Shown here: piece after piece, positions 15,631 through 25,517 of the stretch
How the letters are laid out: every line of letters begins with the position of its first letter
Numbering within the stretch: position 1 is the stretch's first letter
Source of the DNA: Paenibacillus sp. KS-LC4
Lineage (GTDB): Bacteria > Bacillota > Bacilli > Paenibacillales > Paenibacillaceae
Length of the DNA stretch: 64,000 nt
Assembly (NCBI RefSeq): GCF_036894955.1
Contig: NZ_CP145905.1
Location: 3,490,501 to 3,554,500 of the forward strand
Reading direction: 5' to 3'
Notes under the pieces: generated by a model
Database searches by the model: none
Told to the model about the DNA's origin: nothing
Seen by the model: the letters and a program-made list of their open reading frames with translations, nothing else
Made by a program: the position numbers and the translations under genes

Positions 15631-17733
15631 TTATTCCTTTGTTCCGGCCATAAAGCCGCGCCCGTTCGTGCCAATATATACTTTTCCGTATTCCTGACGG
15701 TCTGCCACCATAACCTGAGGCTCATTTCCGATTTGCATTTGCGGCGAATTAATTTGAATCCATGTGCTACCCCTATCATCCGAACGGAATATTCCCTTTA
15801 TCCCGCCAACCTCTCCATATATATAAGCTGCCGGCTGTGTCTGTCCCGGAGCCGCTTTGCCGAATGCAAACAATTTAGCCTCCTTGATCTGATCGAGCTT
15901 GGTAAAAGAGGCTCCTGAATTGTCTGAGACATACACACCATTAGCACCTAAGCTAATCCAGAGCACGCCTTCCATTCCGGGAGCTGCCTCAACCTTCACG
16001 GGGCTTCCCCCTGGCAGCGGCGTTTGGTTAGCGATGGACCAGCTTTGTCCTGCATCCGAGCTCACATGCAAATAGCCCGATTTATAGGCATAAAATTTGC
16101 TTCCGTCCACCCGATCAGCAGCTATCGGATGATTGTATGAAAATATCATACTCCCGCCCACCGTGCCCGTCGGCGCCCCTGTCATGCTCTCCCATGTAGC
16201 GCCCCTGTCTGTTGTCCTCACTGGACTGCCGGATTGGGGGAACCATACAATCGTATTAGGATCTGTAGCGGAATAAGCCAGTCTGCCCAGCTTAGAGCCT
16301 GCAGGTACGGGGCGTGCTTCCATTGTCAGCCCATTATCTGATGAAACGAACATGCGGGTAACTGTTCCATACCAGTCATCACTCCCGATAAAGGCCATAT
16401 ATTGTGGATTAGCTTCGTGATAGTCAACACTAACCATCTCCCGCATCGAGCTCATCTCCAGCCTCGCAGCAGGCGAAGCAAACACATCCATATGACGAAA
16501 GCCAATAACATCAGCTACACCCGTAAATAGCGGTGCTCCTCCTGGCGGCGCAGCTGCTGTGAGGGCAACCACCTCTTCATGACCATTAGATAAGGTCTCC
16601 CACTTTGTCCATAACGTTCCGATGTCCTTTGTTCGGTAGACGCCGAACCAGTCTGCGGAATAAACGCTTCCGGCATGATGCGGGTCAAACACGACAGTAG
16701 ACGTGGCTGAAAAGAACATATTAGGCTGCCACCAGCCGGGCTTTGTGGTTTGAGCCTTGTTCACTAGCGTCCAGCTCTCTCCCCTGTTGATAGAACGATA
16801 CAGCGGAAGCTGGGCTCCGCCTGTCCTGACCGCGGCCAACAGATGGCTGTCATTATGAGGATCAATATCAATGCCGTAATAGGATGTATAGGCTGCATTA
16901 GGCGTAATATTGCTCCAGCTTTCATCCTTATACCTATGTACTCCGTTATTTGGCGTAGTTACATACAAAGACCCATCCTGTCCTGCGGCCAAACGAGCCG
17001 GATGTGCAGGGCTTCCCGGAATCAAATTCCAAGTAGACCCCTCATCTCGTGTCTCATATATTCCAATTCCCATTACACCGACATAAAGTGCTGTCTCAAA
17101 GTTAGCTGCCCCGGGAACGCTACCGAAGATCAAGCTGCGAATCCCTTTGCCGCTTGTCCCGGCGGGAACCTCATTTACTTTGGACCAGGTTTGTCCTGCA
17201 TCCTGACTTCTATACAAGCCATCATAACGGGTACCCGCATACACCATGTTAGATAGATGAGGGTGAACGGCAATACTCTCCCCCATGGCCCGCTCCACAT
17301 TGCCGTTAGCCTCATTGCGCTTGTTTAAATTTGTTCTGGACCACGTATTCCCGCGGTCGGTCGATTTCAGAATATCGCTGGGAGATGCGCTCCCTGTTTT
17401 TCCAGCGGATACATAGACGATATCTGGGTTTTGTGCATCAAGCGCTATTCCATCAATTCCATACAAATTACTCTGCTCTGGACCCAGTCCGTCCATTAGC
17501 GGAATCCAGCTTGAATCATCCGGGTCCAGACGGTATGCCCCGCCAACATCAGTACGGATATACACCAGATCCGGCTCAGAAGGATGAATCACAATTCCTG
17601 TCACGTATCCTCCTCCCCCGATAGATACATTTTTCCACGTATAGCTTTCCGATGATACCGCAAACGCTGTATTACCGGGCAGAAGCACAACAACAACGGT
17701 CAATAACACACCAAGCATTTTTCTCCAGTTCAA
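15631..17733 (-). CDS. GH74 xyloglucanase-like secreted beta-propeller protein
   Basis: A secreted protein of two seven-bladed propellers, the fold of family 74 xyloglucan hydrolases. Signal peptide of about 25 residues (hydrophobic core GVLLTVVVVLLPG, cleavage near AFA). The family's opening YTWKNVSIGGGGYVTGIVIH and IRTDVGGAYR, with the first catalytic Asp, are clear, as is the second catalytic region FTGVADVIGFRHMD. Asp-box repeats recur: STDRGNTWS, SQDAGQTWS, TRDEGSTWN, TTDRGATWE, SSDAGQSWS, SDDRGSTWI. At about 700 residues it has only the catalytic part, with no CBM or dockerin. The frame opens at 17748, but that ATG lies inside the GGAGGG ribosome site; TTG at 17733, 7 bases later, is the better start. 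The hybrid kinase gene ends 70 bases upstream, so the pair may be co-transcribed. Confidence 0.85.
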   Translation of the reverse strand: MNWRKMLGVLLTVVVVLLPGNTAFAVSSESYTWKNVSIGGGGYVTGIVIHPSEPDLVYIRTDVGGAYRLDPDDSSWIPLMDGLGPEQSNLYGIDGIALDAQNPDIVYVSAGKTGSASPSDILKSTDRGNTWSRTNLNKRNEANGNVERAMGESIAVHPHLSNMVYAGTRYDGLYRSQDAGQTWSKVNEVPAGTSGKGIRSLIFGSVPGAANFETALYVGVMGIGIYETRDEGSTWNLIPGSPAHPARLAAGQDGSLYVTTPNNGVHRYKDESWSNITPNAAYTSYYGIDIDPHNDSHLLAAVRTGGAQLPLYRSINRGESWTLVNKAQTTKPGWWQPNMFFSATSTVVFDPHHAGSVYSADWFGVYRTKDIGTLWTKWETLSNGHEEVVALTAAAPPGGAPLFTGVADVIGFRHMDVFASPAARLEMSSMREMVSVDYHEANPQYMAFIGSDDWYGTVTRMFVSSDNGLTMEARPVPAGSKLGRLAYSATDPNTIVWFPQSGSPVRTTDRGATWESMTGAPTGTVGGSMIFSYNHPIAADRVDGSKFYAYKSGYLHVSSDAGQSWSIANQTPLPGGSPVKVEAAPGMEGVLWISLGANGVYVSDNSGASFTKLDQIKEAKLFAFGKAAPGQTQPAAYIYGEVGGIKGIFRSDDRGSTWIQINSPQMQIGNEPQVMVADRQEYGKVYIGTNGRGFMAGTKE

Positions 17734-17802
17734 ATCTGTTCCCTCCATTTTACGAGATTAGAACGCCATCATATTCCCAGCCCATCACATTTTGCGAAAC
17801 TT

Positions 17803-20800
17803 CTATTCCTCAAGTCTTGAAATCTCAAACCCTACAACGGTTCCCTCCCCTACTTTACTCTCCAAATTCAACCCTCGGCCATAAAGCCGAGTCAAGCGGC
17901 TATGCGTATTCAGCAGCCCAATTCCGCGATGTTCTCTTTCCGCTGGTTTCAACAACCGGCTAATCTGCTCCTCATTCATACCAATCCCCGTATCCCTCAC
18001 ATAAAATTGCACCGAGTCCGCTTGCTGCTCAATACGAATGCCCAGCGTCCCGCCCTTGCGCCGGCTTAGCAGTCCATGCCTGACCGCATTTTCTACTAAC
18101 GGCTGAATGGTAAGCGGAGGAATCGGCATATTCTTATCAACATCCTCCTGTACATCCCACTCGACCTTAAGCCGCTCGCCAAAACGCTGCTGCTCAATAT
18201 ATAAATAATTTTTCACCAGCTCAAGCTCCCGCGACAGCGGTACCAGCTTGCCTGCGGTGAGAAAGTCAAAGCTAATACGCAGATAAGCTGTAAACGCTTC
18301 TGCTAGATTTCTCATCTTATCCGCATCAATCTCGCTTAACGCCAAAATCGAATTCAAGGCATTAAATAAAAAATGCGGCTGGATTTGCGCCTGCAAATAA
18401 GCGGCCTCCATGCTTAATCGTTCATTAACCGCCTGCTTGAGCGAGGAAAGCGATCCCGCCCGATACCTCAGCTCCAGTGCATCAACGGGCTTGGTAACAT
18501 AATCATTCGCTCCCGCCACAAAACCAGCATAAATATCTTCCGGCTCGCTGCGCGCGGTCAGCAAAATAATCGGCAGCTCATACAGCGTAAACCGCTCGCG
18601 AATGAACCGCGTTAATGCATACCCTGACATACCCGGCATCATAACGTCTGCAATAACAAGATCCCACTGCCCGCGATGGAGCTTGTCCACTGCTTCTTGC
18701 GCGGAAAACGCCATTTCAATATCGTACATATCCGCTGACAAAATATGAGCCAGCACCTTTAAATTGACGGGATCATCATCAACAGCCAGCACACGAATCC
18801 GATCTGTAGCTCCACCAGACTTCGAGGCAGGCAGAGCGACTTCGGTTAAATCATAACGGGCTGCTGCCATCGCGTCCGCTCCTGCTGCAAGCTGTGCGCC
18901 GACAGAAGCCAGTGATTCCGACTCTTTTTTCTCAAAAATCATCGGTTGAGTCGGTGCGTCTTCCACACTTTCATCAAACACGGACAAGTTAAAGCTGAAC
19001 ATACTGCCCTTGCCCGGCTGAGATTGAACGAGCAGCTCGCCGCCATGCAATTCGACCAAGTCCTTGCATATACTTAGCCCGAGCCCAATTCCCCCTCTGC
19101 CAGAAGCGCCTTGCTCGTAGCGCTGGAAAGCACGCTTTTGCATCAGCTCATCCATACCTACTCCTGTATCCGTCACACGTATTTGCACTTGTCCGTTTAT
19201 GAGCTCAGCAGCCAGCTCCACGCTTCCTTCTTGGGTGTATTTCAATGCATTGTGCACCAAATTAATAATAATCTGCACGAGTCGTTCCTCATCGGCATAG
19301 ACACACGGCAAATTTTCCTTCATATCCATCCGCAGCTTAACCCGCGTGCCCTCGGTCAAAAACCGCAGCATATCCAGCACACCAGCAGCTACTGACTGAA
19401 CTTTTACCGCGGTCATCCGTACTTGAATCCTTTTATCCTGAAGCCTGACGACGTCCAGCAAATCATTCAGCATAAGCGACATCCTGCGGCTGATCATAAT
19501 GAGCAGCTCCATATCGCGCTGGCTTTGCCCATCAAGCACATGTTTTTTTCTTGTCAGCACGCTTTGGGCAATGTTCATAATGCCGTGCAGCGGCGTGCGC
19601 AGCTCATGCGACGTATTAGCAAGAAAACGATCCTTCAAGCGATTCGACTCCGCCAATTGGGCGCTCAGTGAAACATTTTCATGCCAATTATGATAATATC
19701 TTTTAAACCAATGGGCCGAGAAGCTGGTAAGCGCTGCAATTAAATCGACCGGATAAAACATATATTGCGACGTTCCAGCGTAATACACCGATCCCCACAA
19801 CATATTATTAATGACACATACGACGGAAAATAAGAGAAATAATGCACCTTCTGCCTGATTTAACACCATTTTTATAAAATAATAGGCTGTCCAGAACACG
19901 GGGAGGTAATATAGCAGCATGTATAGATTCGATTCAATCGAATACAGCACCAGCTCTAGCGGGCCGCATGCGACAAAAATCGTATACGCCGCTAATACGC
20001 AGACGTAGCTATAAAACAATAGGCCTTTGCGAGTAACCCCAATAAAAGCCCTGCCCATCATGAGGAGAAAAAAAGCGAACCATACATACGAAAAAACCTT
20101 CAGCTTCAGCGTCCATGCAAATTCAGCAGGGATTAGCTGGAATAAAAGCCCATGGTGATAGGTCGCAATCGTCATCGCCGCTGAAACCATCATGAGAAAA
20201 AACATAATAAATTCTGTTTTTCGAACATTAATGAAATAAATAATCAGCGCATATATCGCATGCAGTAGGAAAATGACAATGACGATTAGCTGAAAAGAAC
20301 TGGAATAGGTATAGCTTCGGTCAATGCCTTCTTCTGTTCCCATTTGTACTGAACGAATAATGCCGCCATTCAGCGGCGCTTCATAATTGGATACTCGAAC
20401 AAACAAATCCAGCTCCACTTGATTATCACCGTCATAGCTCACCTTGAATGACTTATTGTCAGAAACATGATCTTCCTGCCCCTCGGCAAGCTCGCCGTGC
20501 TTCGCAAGCAGCTCCCCGTTAATCTCCACCTCCGAAGCAGTATAAATAGATTGAAACCACACGCTAAATGGCTCCACCGATGGCCGATCAAGCAAAATTC
20601 GTACATAATACGTTCCAAATCCGTATGCCTCCTGAGCAGCATGGTCAAAGGCCGCATTCCATTTGCCTGGCACCTGAAGCAACTGTCCCTTAACAGTGCT
20701 TTCAACATTAGATGCGCCAACCCATTGCCCCGCATAAAACAACCATTGTCCGTCCAGCAGAAACGGCTTGGATTCATCCAAATCTACACCGCGTAAATCC

Positions 20801-20931
20801 AGCACGCCTTGCTTCACCATTGGCGGGTTCTCTACAGTGAGCTGATTTTGCCAGCTCCAGCGCACAGTAATCAGCAGTAAAACAAAAAATACTACGTAAA
20901 TCACATGGCTTAATTTAATCTGTTTTCTCAA
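17803..20931 (-). CDS. Hybrid sensor: 7TM-DISM receptor, histidine kinase, receiver and second LytS-type kinase
   Basis: A 1042-residue membrane signalling protein. Order: signal anchor at 10-28; an extracytoplasmic beta-rich domain (about 35-205, VPGKWNAAFDHAAQEAYGFG, as in 7TMR-DISM receptors); seven membrane helices (about 210-405); a HisKA domain with FLANTSHELRTPLHGIMN; a HATPase with NLVHNALKYTQEG and GIGLGLSICKDL; a receiver domain (LAVDDDPVNLKVLAHIL, phospho-Asp in VIADVMMPGMSG); then a second kinase of the LytS/YesM type with QAQIQPHFLFNALNSILAL and its own ATPase (TIQPLVENAVRHGLL, RGIGLLNTHSRL). Two kinase modules flanking one receiver is an unusual full set. Start TTG, with GAGGGG about 11 bases before. 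No DNA-binding output domain, so a partner regulator is needed. The signal may be plant polysaccharide given the GH74 gene downstream; that is inference. Confidence 0.87.
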   Translation of the reverse strand: MRKQIKLSHVIYVVFFVLLLITVRWSWQNQLTVENPPMVKQGVLDLRGVDLDESKPFLLDGQWLFYAGQWVGASNVESTVKGQLLQVPGKWNAAFDHAAQEAYGFGTYYVRILLDRPSVEPFSVWFQSIYTASEVEINGELLAKHGELAEGQEDHVSDNKSFKVSYDGDNQVELDLFVRVSNYEAPLNGGIIRSVQMGTEEGIDRSYTYSSSFQLIVIVIFLLHAIYALIIYFINVRKTEFIMFFLMMVSAAMTIATYHHGLLFQLIPAEFAWTLKLKVFSYVWFAFFLLMMGRAFIGVTRKGLLFYSYVCVLAAYTIFVACGPLELVLYSIESNLYMLLYYLPVFWTAYYFIKMVLNQAEGALFLLFSVVCVINNMLWGSVYYAGTSQYMFYPVDLIAALTSFSAHWFKRYYHNWHENVSLSAQLAESNRLKDRFLANTSHELRTPLHGIMNIAQSVLTRKKHVLDGQSQRDMELLIMISRRMSLMLNDLLDVVRLQDKRIQVRMTAVKVQSVAAGVLDMLRFLTEGTRVKLRMDMKENLPCVYADEERLVQIIINLVHNALKYTQEGSVELAAELINGQVQIRVTDTGVGMDELMQKRAFQRYEQGASGRGGIGLGLSICKDLVELHGGELLVQSQPGKGSMFSFNLSVFDESVEDAPTQPMIFEKKESESLASVGAQLAAGADAMAAARYDLTEVALPASKSGGATDRIRVLAVDDDPVNLKVLAHILSADMYDIEMAFSAQEAVDKLHRGQWDLVIADVMMPGMSGYALTRFIRERFTLYELPIILLTARSEPEDIYAGFVAGANDYVTKPVDALELRYRAGSLSSLKQAVNERLSMEAAYLQAQIQPHFLFNALNSILALSEIDADKMRNLAEAFTAYLRISFDFLTAGKLVPLSRELELVKNYLYIEQQRFGERLKVEWDVQEDVDKNMPIPPLTIQPLVENAVRHGLLSRRKGGTLGIRIEQQADSVQFYVRDTGIGMNEEQISRLLKPAEREHRGIGLLNTHSRLTRLYGRGLNLESKVGEGTVVGFEISRLEE

Positions 20932-21104
20932 AATGATTATAAACCCCTCATTTACCTTTACATTCTATTTCTCTCAAATATAGCGCATGCCGCTAAAAAT
21001 GAATATAGCGGGTATTATAGCTGCTGACTGAAGCGCTGCCCCTAGCTATGATTCAGCAATCTCAATGAATGAAGAAGGAGAAGCTCGGCTCCTCCCGGCT
21101 TCCC

Positions 21105-21130
21105 CTTCTTCTTCTTCTTCTTCTTCTTCT
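21105..21130. repeat. (CTT)n triplet repeat
   Basis: About 8.7 perfect copies of CTT (GAA on the minus strand), 23 bases beyond the stop of the AraC gene. Slippage-prone, but outside coding sequence. Confidence 0.95.
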
Positions 21131-21153
21131 ACGCTGCATCAATCGCTACTAAC

Positions 21154-22023
21154 TTACAGCCGCTTCCTAACCGGAATCCATATCTCGCTTCTAAACGTCG
21201 CAGATGTGATGTCCTTGTGCTCATTCCACAATAGCTCCGGCCCCTCCACTTGCTCATAGCTGGAAGACGGAAACCACTCCGAATAAATGCGGCCCCAAAT
21301 TTCTTGAAGCGTACCCGGGAATGGCCCGACTGCTTCAAATACAGCCCAGGAAGATGCTGCAACCTCCAATTGTGAAAATGGCTCGACACACGCGAGCGTC
21401 GTGGCCACGCCAATATAATGGTCCAGCTCGCCCTTCTCCTCCATCCGACCTTCCGAGAAATTCGCTGAGCCGCTAATCATGCCATACGGCTCCATATTGG
21501 ATAGCTGCTTGAGCGCTGTTATTTTTTGCTCGTCCAAGCTTTGCCACATTGCTGCGATTTCCGGATTAACCCCGTTAAATTGGATGGGCACCCGCTTGTG
21601 AATGCCGACGATGCGAAAACCCGTTTTTTCCTCGATACGATAATTCATTTCGACTCCTCCTCTAACGATTAACTGGAAGGACATGCGAGGGCAAACCTTT
21701 AATGAGTGTCCGCTGCTTCTTGCTTCAGATGGCGTAACCCCATGGTAGAGCTGAAACGCCTTCGTAAATGCATCCGGTGATTGATAGCCATATTTCATCG
21801 CAACGTCGATGACTTTAATCTGACTTTGCTGTAGCTCAAAGGCAGCCAGCGTTAGACGACGGCGGCGAATGTATTCAGACATCGTAAGCCCGGCAAGGAA
21901 TGAGAACATTCGCTTAAAATGATATTCCGAGCATAACGCTCGCCTTGCGGCCTCTGTAAAATCTATCTCCTCCGTCAAATGTTCTTCAATATAGGCCAAT
22001 GCCCGGTTCATATGCTCAAGCAT
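21154..22023 (-). CDS. AraC-family regulator with GyrI-like effector-binding domain
   Basis: 289 residues. The N-terminal 100 form the AraC double helix-turn-helix ([41 protein letters not shown], ending GVTPSEAR). From about residue 125 the protein reads [21 protein letters not shown] and ends with [10 protein letters not shown], the layout of the GyrI-like/SOUL-type effector-binding domain seen in Rob and many Bacillota regulators of drug or redox response. Ligand and targets are unknown; no obvious target gene is divergent within 200 bases except the hypothetical protein at 22241. GGAGGG-type purines precede the ATG. Confidence 0.87.
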   Translation of the reverse strand: MLEHMNRALAYIEEHLTEEIDFTEAARRALCSEYHFKRMFSFLAGLTMSEYIRRRRLTLAAFELQQSQIKVIDVAMKYGYQSPDAFTKAFQLYHGVTPSEARSSGHSLKVCPRMSFQLIVRGGVEMNYRIEEKTGFRIVGIHKRVPIQFNGVNPEIAAMWQSLDEQKITALKQLSNMEPYGMISGSANFSEGRMEEKGELDHYIGVATTLACVEPFSQLEVAASSWAVFEAVGPFPGTLQEIWGRIYSEWFPSSSYEQVEGPELLWNEHKDITSATFRSEIWIPVRKRL

Positions 22024-22240
22024 CTTTAGTCGCCCTCCCTTCCACTTCTGTAGAGTATCAAATTCTCCTCGAAGGAGTCCGACAGTTCATGCACCAAATT
22101 GACGGGTTCGTTTAATTGTACCAAACTATTAGCGTATTCTCCCAATTCTCCCTTCCCGATTTGCATTAGCGATGCGTTCCTATTAAGCTTATATTTGAGG
22201 GTCATTCCTGTTCATTTCTAATAAACAAGGAGTCTGCATA

Positions 22241-23110
22241 ATGGATAAAAAATTGTTGAAAGCGCTCAAAAAGCTGTATAAATATAACAATTACCAATAC
22301 GATTCCGTTCGCAGCATCAGTCTATATAACACGGATATTTTGGAGCCAAGTGAGCGTGAACTGCTGGACGAGTTTCATTGGGAGGCTAATAAAATCGAGC
22401 TGCTTACCCATGACGAGCTGAACCGCAAGCTCATTGCGCTTCAATCTATCCAAGCCTTTTCGTGGGTTAGCATGGCTGGCGTATTCATTGCTGGTGTCGG
22501 GGGCAGCTTTCCCGCAGGAATTTCTTCTTTAATTAATTATAAACAAATGATCCATATGCGGGAGCATCCTTATGAGCAGGCAGAGCGATTCATGTGCTGC
22601 AAATATTGCGGCTTCACTAATGACCAGTACGAGCATTTAGCCTATATTCGGTACGTCGTTCATTTAGGTAATGCCTATGATTCAACTGTTGGCGCTTATG
22701 CCCATTTGACTGAATTAGCTGAGCTGACAGCGCATCGCCCGATTGTGCCAACAGCCGAGGATATTCAGAAATTCAACCAGCTGTTGCACTTCATTGATCA
22801 GGCCGAAGATGATGAAACACCCGGCAAATTGGAGAAGCGCCTCACCGCAGCGAAGCTTCTGAAAGGAACGCCGGGCATGCGCCGAAGCATTCTGCAATCT
22901 CTAACATTGGTAGGTGTACTTCCCAATACGGTTCTCCCCCTGTCTCCTGATTTTTGGACGAACACAGAGGACGTATTAAAAAGCTATCTTCAAATGAAAA
23001 ATACGAATGGACGCTCCGATTTGGAGATGCCATGGGCGGGCTGGAAGGGCGAGCTCGGCGTAGACTGGGATAAAGCGCGGCAGCTGTTCGGGGAATATAT
23101 TTCTGGCTAA
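22241..23110 (+). CDS. Hypothetical protein with a CxxC motif
   Basis: I do not recognise this 289-residue protein. AAGGAG lies 8 bases before the ATG, and codon use is like its neighbours, so it is very probably translated. It opens with a lysine-rich helix (KKLLKALKKLYKY), has one hydrophobic stretch at about 80-105 (AFSWVSMAGVFIAGVGGSFPAG) that could be a membrane segment or buried helix, then CCKYCGF at about 127-133, a possible metal or redox pair, and a helical rest. The C-terminus WKGELGVDWDKARQLFGEYI suggests a folded tail. It may share a message with the downstream phosphotransferase, 57 bases away. Confidence 0.7.
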   Translation: MDKKLLKALKKLYKYNNYQYDSVRSISLYNTDILEPSERELLDEFHWEANKIELLTHDELNRKLIALQSIQAFSWVSMAGVFIAGVGGSFPAGISSLINYKQMIHMREHPYEQAERFMCCKYCGFTNDQYEHLAYIRYVVHLGNAYDSTVGAYAHLTELAELTAHRPIVPTAEDIQKFNQLLHFIDQAEDDETPGKLEKRLTAAKLLKGTPGMRRSILQSLTLVGVLPNTVLPLSPDFWTNTEDVLKSYLQMKNTNGRSDLEMPWAGWKGELGVDWDKARQLFGEYISG

Positions 23111-23167
23111 TCCTATGCACAACGATTCGGAATGGACCAAAATATGCTGTGAAAGCAGGGTGTACAT

Positions 23168-24199
23168 ATGCAGGTACAACTAGTCGAAAAAATAATTGCG
23201 GAATGGGCTTCATCAAATGCCAATACCCTTGGTTTAGATCCTAAACCTATCAAGGCATCCTATATCTTTAACCCTGGAGGCTTCGGCAACTTGTCTGTCC
23301 GGCTGACGGACGGCCGCACCCAGCTTCATGTCAAGCTAGCCCCGCGTAGCAATGCCGCGCGTCTTCAGCAGTGGGCGAGCGTCAGTGATTATCTTGCCGA
23401 GAACTACACCGCGCCCAAGCTCGTTCATATCATTGAGGACGAAATCGTGCCGGAGTATGCCTATGGACTAGTTTTTGAATACATTGAGCAAGCGACCCCA
23501 CTTATGGAAGCACCGAATCCCGAATTTGCGCTAACGGGAGTCATAGAGACCATTGCTAAGCTCCACCGCGACGAGCGTCTTAGCGGAATGCTGCCCAAGG
23601 CTGAGACCCGCACTTATGCGGAGGCGTTCGAGGACGAGTATATTACCCGGTTTACGGAGGATCTCGAAGAAATCCGAAGTTCGCGCGAGCTGCTCCGTGA
23701 TTTTGTATCGGACGAGACGATTGTGTGGTTTGGGGACGAGATTCAAAGGCTGCGGGACATCGTTCGGCACACCCCTGCCTTTCTACATCCTGCAAGTGAT
23801 GTTGTTCATAACGATCTGAACAGCAACAACGTATTGACATGCGACAATTACAGCTTCCGGATAATCGACTGGGACGACTTGACTGGTCAGGGCGATGCGG
23901 CGATGGACTACTCGGTGCTGCTTTGGCCACTAACGAAGTATCCTTCGTGGTCGGTATGGAGAGATAAAGTTCGGGCAGAAGCGGGGACTGCGACCCTCGA
24001 ACGGTTGGAGCTTTATTTTCGGGCGAAGCTGCTTGATGACGTCATCGACGTGCTGGCTGATTATGTAGAGGCTGAGAAGGTTCCCGAACATCGAGAGGAA
24101 GCTCAGCGCACGGCAAGGGCTGTGCATCTTCATTCGTATCCGCAGTATCTCGCCAAATACGGTTTTGATAGTGGACAGCACTTCGGAACAAAAAAGTGA
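23168..24199 (+). CDS. Aminoglycoside phosphotransferase (APH)-family kinase-like protein
   Basis: 343 residues with the APH/choline kinase fold, small-molecule kinases that use ATP. The catalytic loop is VVHNDLNSNNVL (Asp as base, Asn for magnesium) and the metal motif is RIIDWDDLTGQGDAAMDYSV. An N-terminal nucleotide lobe reads ASYIFNPGGFGNLSVRLTDG with the lysine in HVKLAP. These residues are all in place, so it is likely active, but the substrate may be an antibiotic, a sugar or a metabolite. The ribosome site is weak (GCAGGG). It sits downstream of the hypothetical gene at 22241 in the same direction. Confidence 0.83.
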   Translation: MQVQLVEKIIAEWASSNANTLGLDPKPIKASYIFNPGGFGNLSVRLTDGRTQLHVKLAPRSNAARLQQWASVSDYLAENYTAPKLVHIIEDEIVPEYAYGLVFEYIEQATPLMEAPNPEFALTGVIETIAKLHRDERLSGMLPKAETRTYAEAFEDEYITRFTEDLEEIRSSRELLRDFVSDETIVWFGDEIQRLRDIVRHTPAFLHPASDVVHNDLNSNNVLTCDNYSFRIIDWDDLTGQGDAAMDYSVLLWPLTKYPSWSVWRDKVRAEAGTATLERLELYFRAKLLDDVIDVLADYVEAEKVPEHREEAQRTARAVHLHSYPQYLAKYGFDSGQHFGTKK

Positions 24200-24520
24200 G
24201 GCTCCGAATTCTAGCTTCCTTCCTCACGTATTACTTTTCAACGGAAAAGCCGGTATATCGCACAATGCACAATGCACAATGGAAAACATTGATCCTAATG
24301 CCGCTGAGAAGCTGCTGCTCCAACTCGTAAGCTGTCTCAAATTTGGCGAAAGTGCTCTTCTGCCTGCCGAGCAGCATCATTCGCTGCGTTATTCCGAGCG
24401 AATGATGCGCTGAATTGAGAAGCAGTGCCATGATGAAACCCAGTTGGAGCAGTTGTTTCGAGCCTCTCTTTCGCTTAAATCCGAATCCGAGCCTAGCTAA
24501 TCCACGCTCTGCCCTGCCTC
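24200..24520. other. Intergenic region with short repeats
   Basis: Between two convergent genes. It holds three tandem CACAATG heptamers (24261-24281) and a perfect 12-bp inverted repeat, GCATCATTCGCT (24374-24385) with AGCGAATGATGC (24397-24408), without a T-tract. A 66-codon open frame here has no ribosome site or family resemblance and I do not call it. Confidence 0.6.
24374..24408. repeat. Perfect inverted repeat between convergent genes
   Basis: A 12-bp stem with an 11-base loop. It is placed as a transcription barrier between the APH-like gene and the SUMF1-like gene, but no T-run follows, so termination would have to be by another mechanism. Confidence 0.6.
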
Positions 24521-25498
24521 TTACAACCGGATGATCCGTCTAAAACGCAAATTGCCGACTATATCCTCGAAGTCCAGCTCAAATACATGAGGATCGCGAT
24601 AATAGACCGCTGTCGCTGGCAAGTAGCCTACAACGGGTCCTGTTCCCCCGCATACTAAGCTGCCGCCGTCTCCGCCCTTCGGAAAAAACGCCTCATCCTT
24701 CAGCGTCATTTCGTACTGATAAGGATCTCCTGAGAAGCAAATACCGAACGCATTCGGCAGCTCCAAATCATAAGGTCTGCTCTCGCCTTCGGCCAGCTCC
24801 TCAAAATGCCTGAGCTTCAGTCCATAATCAAAGCTGTCGCCCCAAGGATACAACGTTCGGCAGCCGCCGCCGTAAAGATATTCCCACTCATCCTCCGTAG
24901 GCAGGCTAAAGCCGGATTGCTCAATTTGCTCTGCGACGATATCCGCGTCCAGCTCATCATTAAACAAATAAGCGAGGATGTGCTCCCCTTCGCGTACGAA
25001 GCGAAAATTTTGATGACGCTCGTATTCGGAATAGGTGCTGAGCTTGAATTTTTCTAATTCCTCCTGAAAATCCTCATCCTCGGCCAAATCCTCGTCATCG
25101 AGCTCTACCCTGTACCAGCCTAACGAATGCGTCTCGCATTCCACGAGCATAGCGCCTATTTCCACCTCGCGAACCGGAGACATTTGATCACGGATAAACG
25201 CATCACGATCCTCAACGCCAAATTCGTTCATCGTCTCCTGAAAATCTGCGGCTGTTGCGGCATCCAAGCCTTGCTCCCAACGCTCCCAGCCTAGCGTTAC
25301 CTTATCTCCCGGCACATAAACGAACTTATAGCCCTTATACACATAAACACCTGTTTCGAGTCCGCTGCCATAACGCTGAAACGCTTTCAGACCTTGATAT
25401 TCAAACCCTTCCGGCAGCTTGTCCAGCAGTATTTTCAATACAATTTCCTTCTCTTGGCTCGGCAGACTGTTCCAGACGAATCGACTTAATGTTTCCAT
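24521..25498 (-). CDS. SUMF1/formylglycine-generating-enzyme-like protein
   Basis: 325 residues. The C-terminal part carries the SUMF1-fold sequence SLPTEDEWEYLYGGGCRTLYPWGD and PNAFGICF, the hallmark of formylglycine-generating enzymes and their relatives. The usual GNVWEW and catalytic cysteine pair are not evident; the end reads DIVGNLRFRRIIRL. So it is probably a non-catalytic member with a binding role. The first 150 residues are acidic and not recognised. It is third of three genes on the minus strand behind an SMI1/KNR4 protein and a large unknown protein, spaced by 19 and tens of bases, so an operon. AAGGTGG precedes the ATG. Confidence 0.7.
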   Translation of the reverse strand: METLSRFVWNSLPSQEKEIVLKILLDKLPEGFEYQGLKAFQRYGSGLETGVYVYKGYKFVYVPGDKVTLGWERWEQGLDAATAADFQETMNEFGVEDRDAFIRDQMSPVREVEIGAMLVECETHSLGWYRVELDDEDLAEDEDFQEELEKFKLSTYSEYERHQNFRFVREGEHILAYLFNDELDADIVAEQIEQSGFSLPTEDEWEYLYGGGCRTLYPWGDSFDYGLKLRHFEELAEGESRPYDLELPNAFGICFSGDPYQYEMTLKDEAFFPKGGDGGSLVCGGTGPVVGYLPATAVYYRDPHVFELDFEDIVGNLRFRRIIRL

Positions 25499-25517
25499 CT
25501 TATTTCCACCTTTTCGA

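Noticed and set aside
24231..24431. 66-codon frame between the APH and SUMF1-like genes
   Set aside because: It crosses the heptamer repeats and hairpin, has no ribosome site and no known family.
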